From Ulota crispa (taxonomy: Eukaryota > Streptophyta > Bryopsida > Orthotrichales > Orthotrichaceae): DNA of 64,000 nucleotides. Within the stretch, counting starts at the first letter, position 1. Each line of letters starts with the position of its first letter. A program made the position numbers and the translations under genes. Positions 1 to 11,734 of this stretch are shown here, one piece after another. A model generated the notes under the pieces. The model did no database searches, had not been told where the DNA came from, and saw only the letters and a list, made by a program, of their open reading frames with translations. The stretch covers positions 558,001 to 622,000 of the forward strand of contig OY987247.1 of NCBI GenBank assembly GCA_963920765.1, given 5' to 3'.

Positions 1-680
1 AATTTAAAAGACTCTCTAAAAGTTGCCATGCCCTTTACTAAAATTTCTTTATTTAGACTTGATTTGGAGAAGTCTTTAAGTATTTTGAAAATGAACTAAC
101 ATTTAATCTGATGCACCTAAATCAACCAATTTTTAAACCAAAAAAATCCACAAAAAAACTACAAATTATTTTAAAGTTGTGCCTCTATTTGTAATTATTT
201 TGAAACCATGCCCCTATTTGTAATACTTTTCATTTCATGCCCCTATTTGTAATCTCCCCTAATTTTTATGTGCTTTCGCCTCGTTCACACAATGAGAATA
301 TTTTCAACTCCACGTGGATTTGTGCGGCTGGTGAGTGAGGCCACTTTTGGCTAGAAAACGGCCTACAGTTTACTACGAATAAAGTAAAGTTTATTTGAGA
401 GTCAGGGGAAAGGATGAATTGTCCGTGGTGGCGTGTGTACCCTAAAATTGTAGAATACTAGATCGTGCCGTATGACCTCCAGCACTGGACTGTCCTTGCA
501 CCAACGTGAGCAGGGAAAACTGTACAGAACTTGTACTCCTCCACTGGTAGGCTCCCAAGAGGAAAGTTGTCTTTGACTCTCAGAAGGAAGCGTGCGCTGG
601 CAATGACACGTGTCCTAGCCTGAAATATATGTTTCCAGACGTGAGAGAATTGGGTTCTCCCAACACTTGAGAATGAGCAT
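1..680. other. intergenic, no gene recognised
   Basis: The first 300 bases are AT-rich, with a phrase about 'gcccctatttgtaat' repeated at roughly 180-255. From about 300 to 680 the base composition is more balanced and the minus strand stays open for about 100 codons (458-772). That frame runs into the MITE beginning at 687, shows no domain I recognise and is probably not a gene. Confidence 0.5.
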
Positions 681-686
681 CTCTCA

Positions 687-1105
687 GGGCATCCCCAATG
701 CAGCCGTAATAGAGGCAGGCAAATGCTTGTGCAGTGGTTTAAGCTGGACTTGAGCAAAAATATGGGCTGCAATGCAGTAGGTAAATCATACTACATTTTT
801 CAAGTGTCCCCACATAAAAGTCCCTCCTTTGCAAATTTTCACTATTTGGAGAGTCCTGCATACCATTCCAATTCTGACACTGACACAATTTCAGAGAATT
901 TCAGATACTTTTAACATGAATCAGCCACACATAAGCACTTAAAATATACATAAACTATTAAAAACTCATGTTTAGTGAGTGTTAAAGCTTGTGTGCATTG
1001 GGGCTACTACACTGGGGAAATGTCCCTGCTTTACATCTGACGTAGTATGACACACGGTCTGACAGGATTTTGCCTACCTCTATTACGGTTGCATTGGGGA
1101 TGCCC
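687..1105. mobile_element. Tourist/PIF-like MITE with TCA target duplication
   Basis: Both ends carry nearly the same inverted sequence: the left begins GGGCATCCCCAATGCAGCCG and the right end read on the other strand begins GGGCATCCCCAATGCAACCG, continuing for almost 40 bp. TCA flanks both sides (684-686, 1106-1108). A 3-bp target duplication and GGGCATC-type ends fit PIF/Harbinger (Tourist-like) elements. There is no transposase frame. The right end has a second tandem copy just outside (to about 1212). Confidence 0.75.
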
Positions 1106-1240
1106 TCAGAATGTACGTGTTTGCTGACATGCAGTTGTAAAATTTGTCGTAGTATGACACACGGTCTAACAGGGTTTTGCCTGCCTCTATTACGGTTGCA
1201 TTGGGGATGCCCTCAAAATGTACGTGATTGCTGACATTCA
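1041..1240. repeat. tandem duplication of the MITE right end (~107-bp period)
   Basis: The stretch starting CGTAGTATGACACACGGTCT at 1041 recurs at 1148 with few differences, including the terminal ATTGGGGATGCCCTC and the downstream 'aatgtacgtg.ttgctgaca'. Two copies, about 107 bp apart. The right MITE end and its flank were duplicated after insertion. Confidence 0.8.
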
Positions 1241-2822
1241 GTAGTAAAATTTGTCTATAATTAGGGTATGCGCACCTTAAACCACAGCATGGGTTCCTCT
1301 CAGCATATGAAAGTAGATTTTAGTGCAATATGAGTGTTTTTTTGTGCATTTAATGAATTAAATTCTTAACTTTCAAAATGTTGATTCAATGAATATCTCG
1401 AGATTATGGACAATTAAGGCGAAATTGTACACGACGGTCACTTTGAAAAAAAATCCAATCTGTACCACCTATCCTAGAGTAGGGTAGGGTAGGGTAGGGG
1501 TAGAGCTTCCGTGGATGAACTTGCATGCATGGATGATTCTACCCAATTTTCTCAGAGTGGCATGGATTTTAGGCAAGGGGCACCACTGTAAAAAAGTAAG
1601 AGAAATCCCCTACCCCAACGTCAAAACTACAAGTGTCTAAGCATGAACCTTTAAAAGAGGCAGGACAAGTGCTTATTTGATGTGTGCAAGTGAATTGTTT
1701 ATATGGCAAATTTTTGACCAAAATTTTAACTCATATTGACATTGACTACTTTTGTACTTGGAAATAAACTAGGAGAAATTCTTGATGAAACCACCAAATT
1801 TTCCTAAAGGAAAGCCGGAACTATTATTGCCTTCTAGTACAGGCTTGCGTCTTACTTGAAATTTTGGGGAGCAATCCAAGACAATGATCAATCCTTGTAT
1901 ATGTGAAAATTGATTTTGTGTCACACTTACATCATGCATACTTTTCTTTATTATGCACCTGAGCTGTAAACCTGGACTCCATAAGCATACTAGCTAGATC
2001 CCATTATAAAAGTTTGTGAAAGTGAAGAAAACAAGGAAGGAAACTATTGTTGTGAAATACTAGAAAACACAATTTCGATAATTATTGTGGCAAATAACCT
2101 CACTCAAAAGACCCATGTTTTTGCATATGAAAGAAAGGCTAGTGTGAGCATGGTGTTAAAAAACAAATATTGACCTTGGGTTGCACAAGAAGCCACAAAG
2201 TAGCACTTGAATGATTTCAAACGCAAATTTTTGGATAAAAATTTGTAGTTTTCATTCCATTGTTTTGAAAGCTCGTTGAATGTTTTTGCAGGTTGTTGCA
2301 ATGGGAATCTTCTCCTTGATTTTTTTATTGACCTCTCTTGAACAAAAGATGCTAAGAAAAAAGGATTCCAAAAGATGCCTTTCTTGTGTATTTCGAAAAC
2401 ATGTATTTCCTTGCTCTAAATCTAAACTTTAGCAATAAACATAATCCTTTTATAATTTTATACCAATAACAAAATTAAGCTTACTAAGTTTAGTTTCTAC
2501 TCCAATTTGACAACTTGAAAATTTCTAGAATTTGAACATTATATTATAATTTGAACTTTGGGACTGTAACCAATTCATAATTTACCCAGAAATAGGGGTA
2601 CATAGAACTTTGATTTACACCATGATGTTCTACACTATAATGTACACATGTGAAGAAAACTTTGAAGTTTTCTTAAACTAGTTTGTATTTGATACAAACC
2701 TAAAAACTACGCTAAATTTCGGAGTTTCACTTTTTTTTTGAAAATTTAAAGAATTATAGACGACACTTGGTTTCATCTCTAAAAAATGAGATTAAATCAG
2801 GCCCACTCATACTCAGTAATAA
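1241..2822. other. intergenic, no gene recognised
   Basis: AT-rich sequence with no convincing coding frame. A short GTAGG-type pentamer run lies at about 1480-1500. A minus-strand frame of 65 codons at 2104-2301 has no recognisable motif. Confidence 0.5.
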
Positions 2823-3212
2823 TTAGCCCCTAAACGCCCATGAGGACGATTATCGTCCTTTGTCCCTAAAAAAACAATCTGTACAACAGAAAAAAGTCGT
2901 TTTCATATGATTCTTTTTCCAAAGTGACCGTAAACACATGATCCATCATAGAAGGCAAATAACAATCTTATCAAATATATTCATATTTTTAAGTAACCCA
3001 GATTGTGAGAAAATTCAAAATCACAGTGTTGGGTCCTAAGCTGCTCTTATTGCAATTTTCATGGGGTCAACATGCACTATTGACTTTTGAAACTTTTAAA
3101 AGCAATACCATTGGTGCCCATCAACCAAAACACTATTGAAACTACATTATAAATACTGTTGAAGCTACAGTGTGGGTAGGCCACGGCCACCCAGCGGTCC
3201 TTTAAGGGTTAG
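2823..3212. mobile_element. TTAN-flanked piggyBac-like MITE, ~390-bp subfamily
   Basis: The left end is TTAG followed by CCCCTAAACGCCC; the right end is GGTCCTTTAAGGG followed by TTAG, giving a 4-bp direct duplication TTAG. The interior has phrases ('gtgagaa.attcaaa', 'gttgggtccta.gctgctctt', 'attttcatggggtcaacatgc') shared with 38081-38468, 39893-40248 and 43241-43550, defining a short subfamily. Confidence 0.7.
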
Positions 3213-3438
3213 AGGACAAAGAATGTTGACACCCATTACACAAGTTCACAGGGTGCATCATTGAGGAATTAACCCCTAAATGCCCAAATTTGCTTTTATT
3301 ATTTTTGGAAGGCAGCTCTGAAGTTTTTGAATTGTTGTTGCAAGATCATTATTAAACATTGAAACTAAATTGTAACTGTAAGATTTTGAACTTCAATGCT
3401 TTTGGATTGAAAAAAACTCCAAACAAGTCTTTCAAATT

Positions 3439-4374
3439 TTAACCCCTAAAGGCCCATGCCATTTTTTTTGTGAAAAACAATGAAAACTGCCACTTTTGGG
3501 GGAATGAGAGGAATGGTTTTTTATTTTTTATTTTTTTTGAAATCCAACTGTAGGATCTTGCTCTAGACAGCATGAGGTTCTTGGGAAAAAAATCGAGCTT
3601 ATTCCAAATGACAAGGAGTGAGATTTTTACAAATGAAGTGAAGAAAAAAGTTTTTTTTCATATTGCCCAAAAATTTCAGATGCCGTTGACCACTCCTATA
3701 TCAAAAAATTTGCTCTACGCAAAGTTGAGGTTTTTTTTTTCCCATGTAGAAGATCAAGTTAGGTATGTATGGGAGAATTTTCAGATCAATTGGAACCATA
3801 CAACACATGGGAAAAATTAGTAAGTAAAAAGAAGTGGAGAATCAGTCAAAACACTAAATTGTTAAAAATTTAATTATTGAAATGAAAAACGCAAACTCCA
3901 ACCGTGATAATGTTGTAATAAACAATCTACTTCCTTTGGTTTAGTGTTTTTTCCAAAATATTGAAAATTGAGTAAAATAAAGGACTTCAAAGTTTATTTT
4001 AGAGTAGAGAATCCATAATTGCCCGCAAACAAAAACTCCTTATAATTTTCATGTCATTCATTGCAATTGAATGATTCAAAGCTTCTCATGTATGAAAAAA
4101 TCTAAAGAACCAATTTCAAATTTTCATTTTAAAAATTTACAATTTTTAAAGAAGTTTTTGGGCTGCCCAGAAGGGGAGCCTTCCCCAAAATTTCAGAAAA
4201 ACATGCATAACTTCTTCAATAAATATCAGAAGAAGTTTTTTTGATGCCCAAGGAGATCTTTGAATTCCCTATCTCCCATAAAAGTTTCAAAAAATTACAT
4301 AAAGTAGTTTACTCATAGGTACATGACCAAAACCCAAACGGTCCTCGAAGGGACAACGGACCTTTAGGGCTTAA
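3439..4374 (-). mobile_element. TTAA-flanked piggyBac-like MITE, ~935-bp family, reverse copy
   Basis: Bounded by TTAA at 3439-3442 and 4371-4374. Left terminus CCCCTAAAGGCCC, right terminus GGACCTTTAGGGC. Read on the minus strand, the interior matches the family at 9748, 26012, 29573 and 59424: 'gtacctatg', 'aattcaaagatct', 'tggaaggctttgaatcattc'. A further TTAACCCCTAAATGCCC at 3269 may be the end of an older element. The plus-strand frame 3572-3820 is repeat sequence, not a gene. Confidence 0.75.
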
Positions 4375-6048
4375 GGTATTTGTGGTTGGATGTGGATGAA
4401 TATGGAATTTTCTGTTTATTTTGGAGTTGCAAGACTCTTCTAATGCCAAAATGGTAATTTTTGTGTACAAAATTGGGAGACAACCACTTATGATGATTTA
4501 GTGTTAATTGTTGTTTCTTCAAAATTGATGACCCCCCCTTTCAAATCCATGACCACAATTTCACAAATGAGCTTGCAATGCACAATTGCAAAGCTACCAC
4601 TTAGTACAAAGAATTTTATTAGCTCCAATTATTGACCATAAATCATTATGATTGAACAAAAATTCAACGGTGAATGAAATTCAACTTCTATAACAAAGAC
4701 ATTCCAAGTGAAATTAGCCCAAAAGCACATTTGGGTTTTACTAAATGATGAATTTTCAATAGAAGGGCCTTCACTGCCCAAGGGAGTGCTTAGGAGTTCT
4801 TGATTTTATTTTCAACTTACTATTTGTTTTACCAATGTGGCAACTTGTCATACGCTCTTTAATGACACAATTCATCACACTTTTTGGTGCTCAAGAGGCA
4901 TACTTGTAGCTTAGCTTCCACCAGAAACAATTAAGATGTAGTATGGAGGACATTAAAATTGAATATTGAAGCTAACTTCAAATGTCATCTTCTTCAAAAA
5001 ATAATTAAAATAGTCAAATTTTTACCCTTACTAAAGTCTCAAAGTTTATTGAACACCCAAATTTGGTGCCTTGGATATATAGGAATTAACAAGCTAGCAA
5101 TGAACTTGAGTAACACCATAGGAGTAAGGTCTCAAAGTTTACTGAACACCCAAATCAAATTTGGTGCCTTGGACATATAGGAATTAACAAGCTAGCAATG
5201 AACTTGAGTAACACCATAGGACAAAACTGACTTTGCTAGCCCCACTATCTCTTATTAGCAAGTGCAATATGGACAATACCGATTTAAACAAAATATGTTA
5301 ACATTAAAATAATCTATAAGCCCCTCTAGCTTTTTTGAAGCACAAAATAGAACTATTTTATCCCTTAGTATTCCTTTTAATACTTAATTACAATGAGCTT
5401 TTATATGGTTCTGAATTCAATTGGTTTATCCAGCAGTTCACAACAAGGTGAACATAAACATTTTAATGGAAGACTCCCCCATTGAATGGGGTTTGTGCAA
5501 CAGTTTGAAGAATTTCCTATCTAAATAAAATTTGACGACACTTGGTTCTTTATATTAAAATCAATGCTAAAGAATGGTGGAGTTGTAGTGCTTTCGGCCA
5601 CGTTTATCTCACTAAAATACAACAAATTTGATTTCAAAAGAAGATGTTTGTGACAATTAGAAGAATATAGCTAGTACATCTGCTTAGTTGGACAGTCAAA
5701 TCTACTGCACTCATTTAGAGTGCGAACTTAGAGAGCATGCACTACTGTATAGTACAGCATGTGACAGCTTGTGGTTTCCCTCATAACGATATTACATTTC
5801 CAAGCCCGAATTGCAGCATTTGTCTTTTTGTAGATATTTCTTGATTCGCAAGAACTTTAACTTTTTAAGTACTTTGAAAAAATTCTAAGTCAATTTTCAA
5901 CAATTCTGACTTACAGATCTTTAAAGAATGTAAATGATGATGCTAATAGAAGACTTCGTTGGTAAGCCCAAAGCAATACAAGGGAAAATGAATGGCAACA
6001 AACTTGGAGGGAGGAATTGCCGCTTGTATTTATAGACTTGAATTGCAA
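4375..6048. other. intergenic with a short tandem duplication
   Basis: AT-rich. A unit of about 107 bp starting 'gtctcaaagttta.tgaacac' occurs at about 5035 and again at 5130 and includes 'aggaattaacaagctagcaa'. No gene was recognised. Confidence 0.5.
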
Positions 6049-6056
6049 TAAAGAAA

Positions 6057-6510
6057 GGGAATTACTATAGCAATATCCTAAATTGCTAATGGGATACCCC
6101 TATGAGCATGAAATTTGATCATTTGGTGCTATTTATTGCTAATGGGATACCCCTGTGGGCATGAAATTTGATCATTTGGTGCTATTTTTGATTTGATCAA
6201 GTGGTTCATTATTCATTCAATCATGGCATTACCACCTTGAAAGAAAACATGACAAGTACACATTTTTGTTGAATTATTATTGCACTAAACCCTATTTTTT
6301 GATGTATTTTTGCTTTAAGTAACTCAAAAGTCCTATGTTTTTTGTTTCAAATTTAAGCACATCTATTTTTTTTAGTATAGCCTTAGAATGATAAAGGTGA
6401 AACAAATCTTTTGATTCAATAAAAAAATCAACATTAAAAATTAAAAATCACATTTCATGCTCACAGGGGGTGTCCCGTTAGCAATGTAGGGTGTCGCTGT
6501 AGTAATTCCC
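6057..6510. mobile_element. hAT-like MITE (8-bp TSD), copy 1
   Basis: Starts GGGAATTACTATAGC and ends in the inverse (GTAGTAATTCCC). Flanks are TAAAGAAA (6049-6056) and TAAAAAAA (6511-6518), an 8-bp target duplication with one mismatch. The same family lies at 41570 and 53606. This copy has an internal tandem duplication at about 6090-6189 (unit starting 'ttgctaatgggatacccct'). An 8-bp duplication fits the hAT superfamily; no transposase is present. Confidence 0.8.
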
Positions 6511-6518
6511 TAAAAAAA

Positions 6519-7849
6519 TAACAACTTGGAATAGGGTAGAATAAGGATGTGCACATAGAGCCAGGATGAAACAGACTGAAGTCCCTCCTACAGCTAGACG
6601 GGGTCGATCAAGTCGGTAATAATGAAAGCACAAGTTGCTTGAGTTCTAGTTTTTCAGCTTAGAAAAAAATCAATCAAAAAAAACCAAAACAATCAAACAA
6701 TACAACCAAAGACGACTACAGCACAAGTTGCACAACGATGCCAAGAGAAGACGATTGGGATTATATAAGGGGCAATGGCGAAGGCGGAGAGCTGCATAAG
6801 ATGAGAACATATCAGAGAAACACAAAGGAAGGCAGGAGGAAGGGCAACGAGGCTGCTAGGAGGAAAGGGCAGAGGAGACCAACCAAAGTTTACCTACTAA
6901 GGAAAAACTGAAGAAACTCCTAAATACGCTCCTAGTATTGCTGCAACCACTACCACAATCAGAAAGTGCAAATACATTGGCACTTGAGAGGAGTCTTACC
7001 ACCAAAGTTCAAGCATCACAGAGGAAAAGATGGAGTTTAACGTGGCGTGGACATTCCACTACAAGAAGTGAACACGCTCACATGAACAAAATTTTATAAG
7101 TAGAAACTGGAACAAGATTCTTCTGTTTCTCAAGCCCACAGATGTTGATACTGTAGCAGCAGAACACGACGACACCCGTTGCTAGCGACTAAGAAAGCGC
7201 TACGTATCCATCTCCATGGGAATCCTGCCACAAAAAAAATAATATAATAGATGAGGTCAGTATTGCGACAGAGGCAAAACGTAGGAATCCCATGTTCTTT
7301 TCACCTCTTAAAAGAGACACGGAAATCATAACTGATTAAACAACCATGAGCCAGTCCGATCCTGCAGAACGAAGGATGTCTGACCATGTCAAGCTGTAAA
7401 AGCAGAGTATTCAATAAAGAAGAAAATGCCTACTCTTGAATTCCGACCTCAAGGTAATTAAGTAAGAAAACTCAGAACGAAGACACTGAGACGAGGTACA
7501 AAAATATGAAGATCTCAAATAAACCTAGAAAGTGACTTGGTGCGAGGCATGTCTCTGCCACAACTGAAATCACTTCCACTGGTTGCTGAAAGCCAGAAGC
7601 TGTTAATGTCACCGATTCACAAAAGCAAGTAAACCCTAGCGAGGGGCCAGACCTCATTCTAACAATCGAAAATATTGACATAAAGGTGGACGAGGAACAA
7701 TTTGCGTAAACGTTGAAAATGAATGTTAGGGTTACACGACTGAGCAACGCTGATGTTCTGCATGAGATTATACGTGGATGAATACAATCGGTTGTTACAC
7801 ATAGTGCAACAAAAAGCTTCACAAAGAAATCGATTATAAGATACCGTAC
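6519..7849. other. region downstream of eL14, no coding gene recognised
   Basis: Base composition is more balanced than in the surrounding spacers, especially 6700-7200. The part next to 7849 should be the 3' untranslated region of eL14. Directly after the eL14 stop codon the minus strand reads GTACGGTATC, which could be a donor for an intron in the 3' UTR. The minus frame 7472-7822 shows no recognised domain. A CACTACAAGAAG string at about 7055 resembles a CACTA end but has no partner that I can see. Confidence 0.45.
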
Positions 7850-8254
7850 CTAAGCCTTTGCCCTCCTGAGCTTTCCGAGCTCCCGACGGACAATAGAGCT
7901 CTTCTTCACACGCGCCACCATGACCTTGAAGCGGTCGAAGTCGTTGAGCTCCGCACGGCGAGTGCGCACAGCCAGCTTGCGGCCCCAGGCGCTGTTGGTC
8001 CACTTCTGGTCCACCTCGGCGTCGTCGTAAGCTTTCTTGAGCACCTTCTTGAGGGGCGTGCGGGGCAGGTCGGGGATGGTGATGTCGGTGAGCGAGAGAC
8101 GCTTGAAGTTGATCTGCGTGCGCACCATGTCGGGAGAATCGATGAGCGCCCTGTTCTGGTCGATGACGTCCACAATCACCACCAACTTTCCATAGTCGGG
8201 GCCATAGTTGATGAGGGCCACTCTCCCGATTTCTACAAACCTCCGGAACACCAT
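7850..8254 (-). CDS. RPL14: 60S ribosomal protein eL14 (RPL14)
   Basis: A structural protein of the large cytosolic ribosomal subunit. The single open exon encodes 134 residues, the usual length of plant eL14, from ATG at 8254 to TAG at 7850. The N-terminal half ([14 protein letters not shown], about 4-18, then [17 protein letters not shown]) is the SH3-like KOW-type fold of the family. The C-terminal half has the eL14 signature around [20 protein letters not shown] (about 91-110) and a basic end ([12 protein letters not shown]). The N-terminus [10 protein letters not shown] aligns with other plant eL14 proteins, which fixes the start. Upstream, on the coding strand, is a telo-box. Codons are G+C rich compared with the spacers, as expected of a highly expressed gene. 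Longer overlapping frames (up to 8336) are shadows. Family assignment is secure; no intron is needed. Confidence 0.95.
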   Translation of the reverse strand: MVFRRFVEIGRVALINYGPDYGKLVVIVDVIDQNRALIDSPDMVRTQINFKRLSLTDITIPDLPRTPLKKVLKKAYDDAEVDQKWTNSAWGRKLAVRTRRAELNDFDRFKVMVARVKKSSIVRRELGKLRRAKA

Positions 8255-8371
8255 AGCTGCTGCTGGCTTTGCAGGTGACAGTCGTGGCTATAAGCTTAGC
8301 GGCGATGGCGATGGCCTTGCTGCGAAAGAGAAACACCAGATGGCCCGTCTTCCACTTTAGGGCAGAACCCC

Positions 8372-8380
8372 AAACCCTAA
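8372..8380 (-). promoter_or_regulatory. telo-box upstream of eL14
   Basis: AAACCCTAA lies about 120 bp upstream of the eL14 ATG. Telo-boxes are typical of plant promoters and 5' leaders of translation-machinery genes, so the position fits. No clear TATA box was seen. Confidence 0.6.
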
Positions 8381-8462
8381 CTTCACGTCCTCAAATCCAC
8401 GTCCCGAAACGCTTCCTCTCTTGACCCCGAGTTGATAATAGAACCCAAATTCCCAACAACGG

Positions 8463-8779
8463 TAAGGTAGGAGCACCCATAAACGTCAAACTAAGGGGTT
8501 TGAACATGATGACTACTAATAAACAACTAGCAAATTATAGGTTCTTATTAGGAACAGAAAAAAAAAAATCTGCACTTTCAAATGTATTTTTTGGACGCTG
8601 TGAGAATAAGCTGTGAATTTTTAAAGAGCAAATTGTCATTGCACCCATAACCACTTTTAAGAATTCATGTCCACATGTTGTACATCCTTGTCATTACATC
8701 TATTCACTTCCACAGATTTTCCAAGATTTCAAAAGTGACAATTATGGGGACATTGACCTTTATGGGTGTTCCTACCTTA
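8463..8779. mobile_element. AAGGTAG-end MITE, family a, copy 1
   Basis: Left end TAAGGTAGGAGCACCCATAA, right end inverted TAAGGTAGGAACACCCATAA: inverted ends of at least 24 bp. Close relative at 40592-40906, with shared interior ('gggttttgaacatgatga', 'catgttgtacatccttgt'). It lies less than 100 bp upstream of the eL14 promoter region. The plus-strand frame 8675-8872 crosses its end and is not a gene. Confidence 0.8.
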
Positions 8780-8874
8780 GTGTCAGTTTTTCTCCTTTTT
8801 TATTATTCTTTTCTTTTTATCAGGAGAGGAGGCTTTGCATCAAGGGAAGCTATTTTGAGAAAGTTTGGGTAGTA

Positions 8875-9203
8875 AAGGTAGTGTGCACATAAATTGTCCG
8901 TCTAAGAACTGAAACTGAATTTTGGGGAGGTAAAACCTCTTGAACTATTTTTTAGTAAGTTTTCTTTGAAAAGACAAGAAGAATTGACATCTAACTCAAG
9001 TTATTTCATATTTTTTGGAGTTTTGTGGAATTAGTTATGAAATTTTGAAGTGGAAAGGCCATAGGTCTCTAAAACCGCCCACCTCCTCAAATGTAAACTA
9101 GTTGTACATTTTTAAAACCTATGAAAAAAAACATGTACATCCAAGATACATTTGAGAAGGTGGGCAATTTTAATGCTTGGACGATTTATGAGCACACTAC
9201 CTT
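8875..9203. mobile_element. AAGGTAG-end MITE, family b
   Basis: Left end AAGGTAGTGTGCACATAAAT, right end inverted AAGGTAGTGTGCTCATAAAT, followed by 'cgtcc' on both. Same terminal heptamer as the 8463 element but a different interior. A similar end (AAGGTAGTGTGCTTG) stands alone at 61996. Confidence 0.75.
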
Positions 9204-9747
9204 ATGTGCTTTAATTAAAAAGCAAACAAGTATTACAAGGATAAAGCCTATTGTAGCATTGCTTGATCCTAATGCAACACTTTGAAGCAAGTATTAAATA
9301 GCCTTGTTGGCAATTACATATTTCAATTCACTCTTGTTTATGTAAAAGGAAATTCTTGTAGTAAGGGTAAGTATAACCAATACTAAAGATTGTACCAACC
9401 TAGAAGCGATTTCATATTTTATGACATGAGTTTATTTATAACCAAAGAATGAGATGGGGTGTTTTCACACAATGAGAAACCTTTGATGAGGGGTGAGTAT
9501 ATTCTAGGCTATGAGTCAAACAAAGATGTTATTTTTAATGTCTGAAAGCCTTCAAAGTAGGAGTCTTTCATATTGAAGGTTTCAAACACATAACATCAAA
9601 TTTCAAGGAAATTTTATTTTCAAACTTACAAGAATAAAGAGATCCATAGATTGTAATTAGGATAAAATAGGTTATTATGGTTGTAGCAAGGAAACTTGTT
9701 ATGTTGATTTTCATTTTCAAATTATAAATGACTAAAAAGGTGCTCCA
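9204..9747. other. intergenic, no gene recognised
   Basis: AT-rich spacer without a convincing frame. The minus frame at 9568-9801 overlaps the end of the next element. Confidence 0.5.
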
Positions 9748-10682
9748 GTTTACCCCTAAAGGACCATTGTCCCTTTGGGGGACAAATGGGATTTCGAGCA
9801 TGTACTTATGACTCTATTTTGTGTGATTTTTGAAAACTTTTATGGAAGATGGGGAATTCAAAAATCTACGTGGGCATTCATATTTTTCTTCATTTTGACA
9901 TTTGATAAAAAAGTTATGCCTGAATTTATGAAAATCTGGGGAAGATTGCCCGTCTAGATAGCCAAAAACTTCTCTGAACTTCATATTTTTCTAAAATAAA
10001 AAATTGAAATTGGTTCTTTAGATTTTTTTATAAGTGGAAAGCTTTGAATCATTCAATTTCAATCAATGAGATGAAAGTTATGAGGAGTTTTTGTTTGCGG
10101 GTAGCTTTGGATTCTCTAATCTAAAATAAACTTTGAAGTCCTTTATTTACCATAATTTTCAATATTTTGGAAAAAGAATCAAACCAAAGGAAAAACATTG
10201 TTTATCACAACATTAAAATAGTTGGGAATTTACATTTTTCATTTTCAATAATCAAATTCATAACAATTTAGTATTTTGACTCATTCTCTACTTCTTTTTA
10301 CTTGCTATATTTTTCCCATGCCTTGTGTATTCCCAATTGATTTGAAAATTCTCCCACATATACCTAACTTGATCTCCTACATGGTAAATTGAAAGCACAA
10401 CATTAAGTAGAGCAATTATTTTCATGTAAGAGTGATCAAAGGCTTCTGAAATTTACAGGTAACAAGTAAAAAAACTTTTTTTCTCACTTCAGATGTAAAT
10501 ATTTCCCTCCTCTCCATCTAGAATGACCCGATTTTTTCCCACAAGTACCTCTTCTAGTCTAAGGCAAGATCCTATGGTTGGATTTCCAAAAAAAACATAT
10601 ACATACCTTCAACTCATCCCCTAGAATTGGCAGTTTTCAATGATTTTGGCACAAAAAAGGGCTTGGTTCTTTAGGGGTTGAT
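9748..10682 (+). mobile_element. TTAA piggyBac-like MITE, ~935-bp family
   Basis: Left end CCCCTAAAGGACCATTGTCC preceded by TTTA; right end GGTTCTTTAGGGG followed by TTGA, so both flanking TTAA sites look mutated. Interior landmarks in order: 'gcatgtacttatg', 'tggggaattcaaaaatctac', 'gaagcttt/gaaagctttgaatcatt', 'ggcaagatcctatggttgga', then the right end. The order matches 26012, 29573 and 59424, and 3439 in reverse. No long open frame, so non-autonomous. Confidence 0.75.
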
Positions 10683-10856
10683 GAGCTCTTTTTTCAAAAA
10701 GTTAGTTACCGTAATGGATAAGTAATGTATTTCAAAGAAACACATAAAACACCACAAGTTTCAGATTTAAATTATTTTTCACGCGTATTCATTCTTGTCT
10801 AACAAATGAACCATTTTTTAGAAAGATCAAAGTCTAAAAATGTTATAAGAATATCT

Positions 10857-11221
10857 TTAACCCCTAAAAGGACTGTTGTTGTGTTGTCCTCTTGGAGGAC
10901 AAATGGAGTTTTGGGCATGTACCTATGGCTAAATTATTTTGTGTGATTTTTTTAAACTCTTATTGAAGGTGGACAATTCAAAAGTCTACATGGGCATCTA
11001 CTTTTTTCTTCATCCCGACATTTGACAAAGAAGTTATGCAAGAATTCATCAAAACAAGGAGATGATAGGGCAGTTTGGGCAACCCAAAACACTTCTTAAA
11101 AAATCACATTTAAAAATAAATAAGATTTTGAATTTGGTTATTTAGATTTACATATATGTGGAAGGCTTTTAATCATTCAATTTCAATCAATGAGATGAAA
11201 GTTACGGGGAGTTTTGGTTTT
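10857..11221 (+). mobile_element. truncated TTAA piggyBac-like MITE, ~935-bp family
   Basis: TTAA at 10857-10860, then CCCCTAAAAGGACTG. The following 360 bp match the left part of the 935-bp family through 'gaagttatgcaagaatt' and 'gatgaaagttacggggagtt'. The similarity stops near 11221 and no right end is found. The break lies about 300 bp outside arm A of the inverted duplication. Confidence 0.7.
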
Positions 11222-11734
11222 ATTTTTCTTTGCTAGATTTATCAGTTGAACGACAAACAAATAAATATATAGTGAAATTAATAAAAACTCATTTGATATT
11301 GAACCCAAGCAATGTGCGGGGAGATTTTGAGCTTTTTCAGTTAAAAACCTACATTTCTCATTTTCATCCGGCTTCTTCAATGGACGCAGCTGCTATTCAC
11401 CATATACCTACACTATAATTGGAAATTTTCCAAAAAGTCGGTTTTTAGCCGATTTATTTAAATTCCAATCGGTTTTTTGCTCATTTCATTCAGCTGACTT
11501 TCTATTGTTTTTCGGCTCTCCCCGTTCGTTGGGTCCAACATTCCAAATGGCCTATCAATCCAACCAAGTCACAAACTCAGAATTGCAAGACAACGGTGGC
11601 GCCACATGGACACCACACCACAAGTTGGAAGAATGTGGACCAATACAATCGTATCTACTCAAGTTATGGCCTCTCTTTTCATCGGCTCGTGAGGCAAGCC
11701 TTTACAATAAATACGAGCCCAAACTTTGCCCTCG

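Noticed and set aside
1480..1500. Telomere-like GGGTA repeat
   Set aside because: The unit is five bases (GTAGG), only about four copies, and not the plant TTTAGGG repeat.
3572..3820. Short plus-strand frame as a gene
   Set aside because: It lies wholly inside a reverse copy of the 935-bp TTAA family; other copies do not keep the frame.
7659..8336. A 225-codon minus-strand frame overlapping eL14
   Set aside because: It is out of frame with the clearly conserved eL14 protein and its sequence is low-complexity Arg/His/Ser-rich; a shadow of the real gene.
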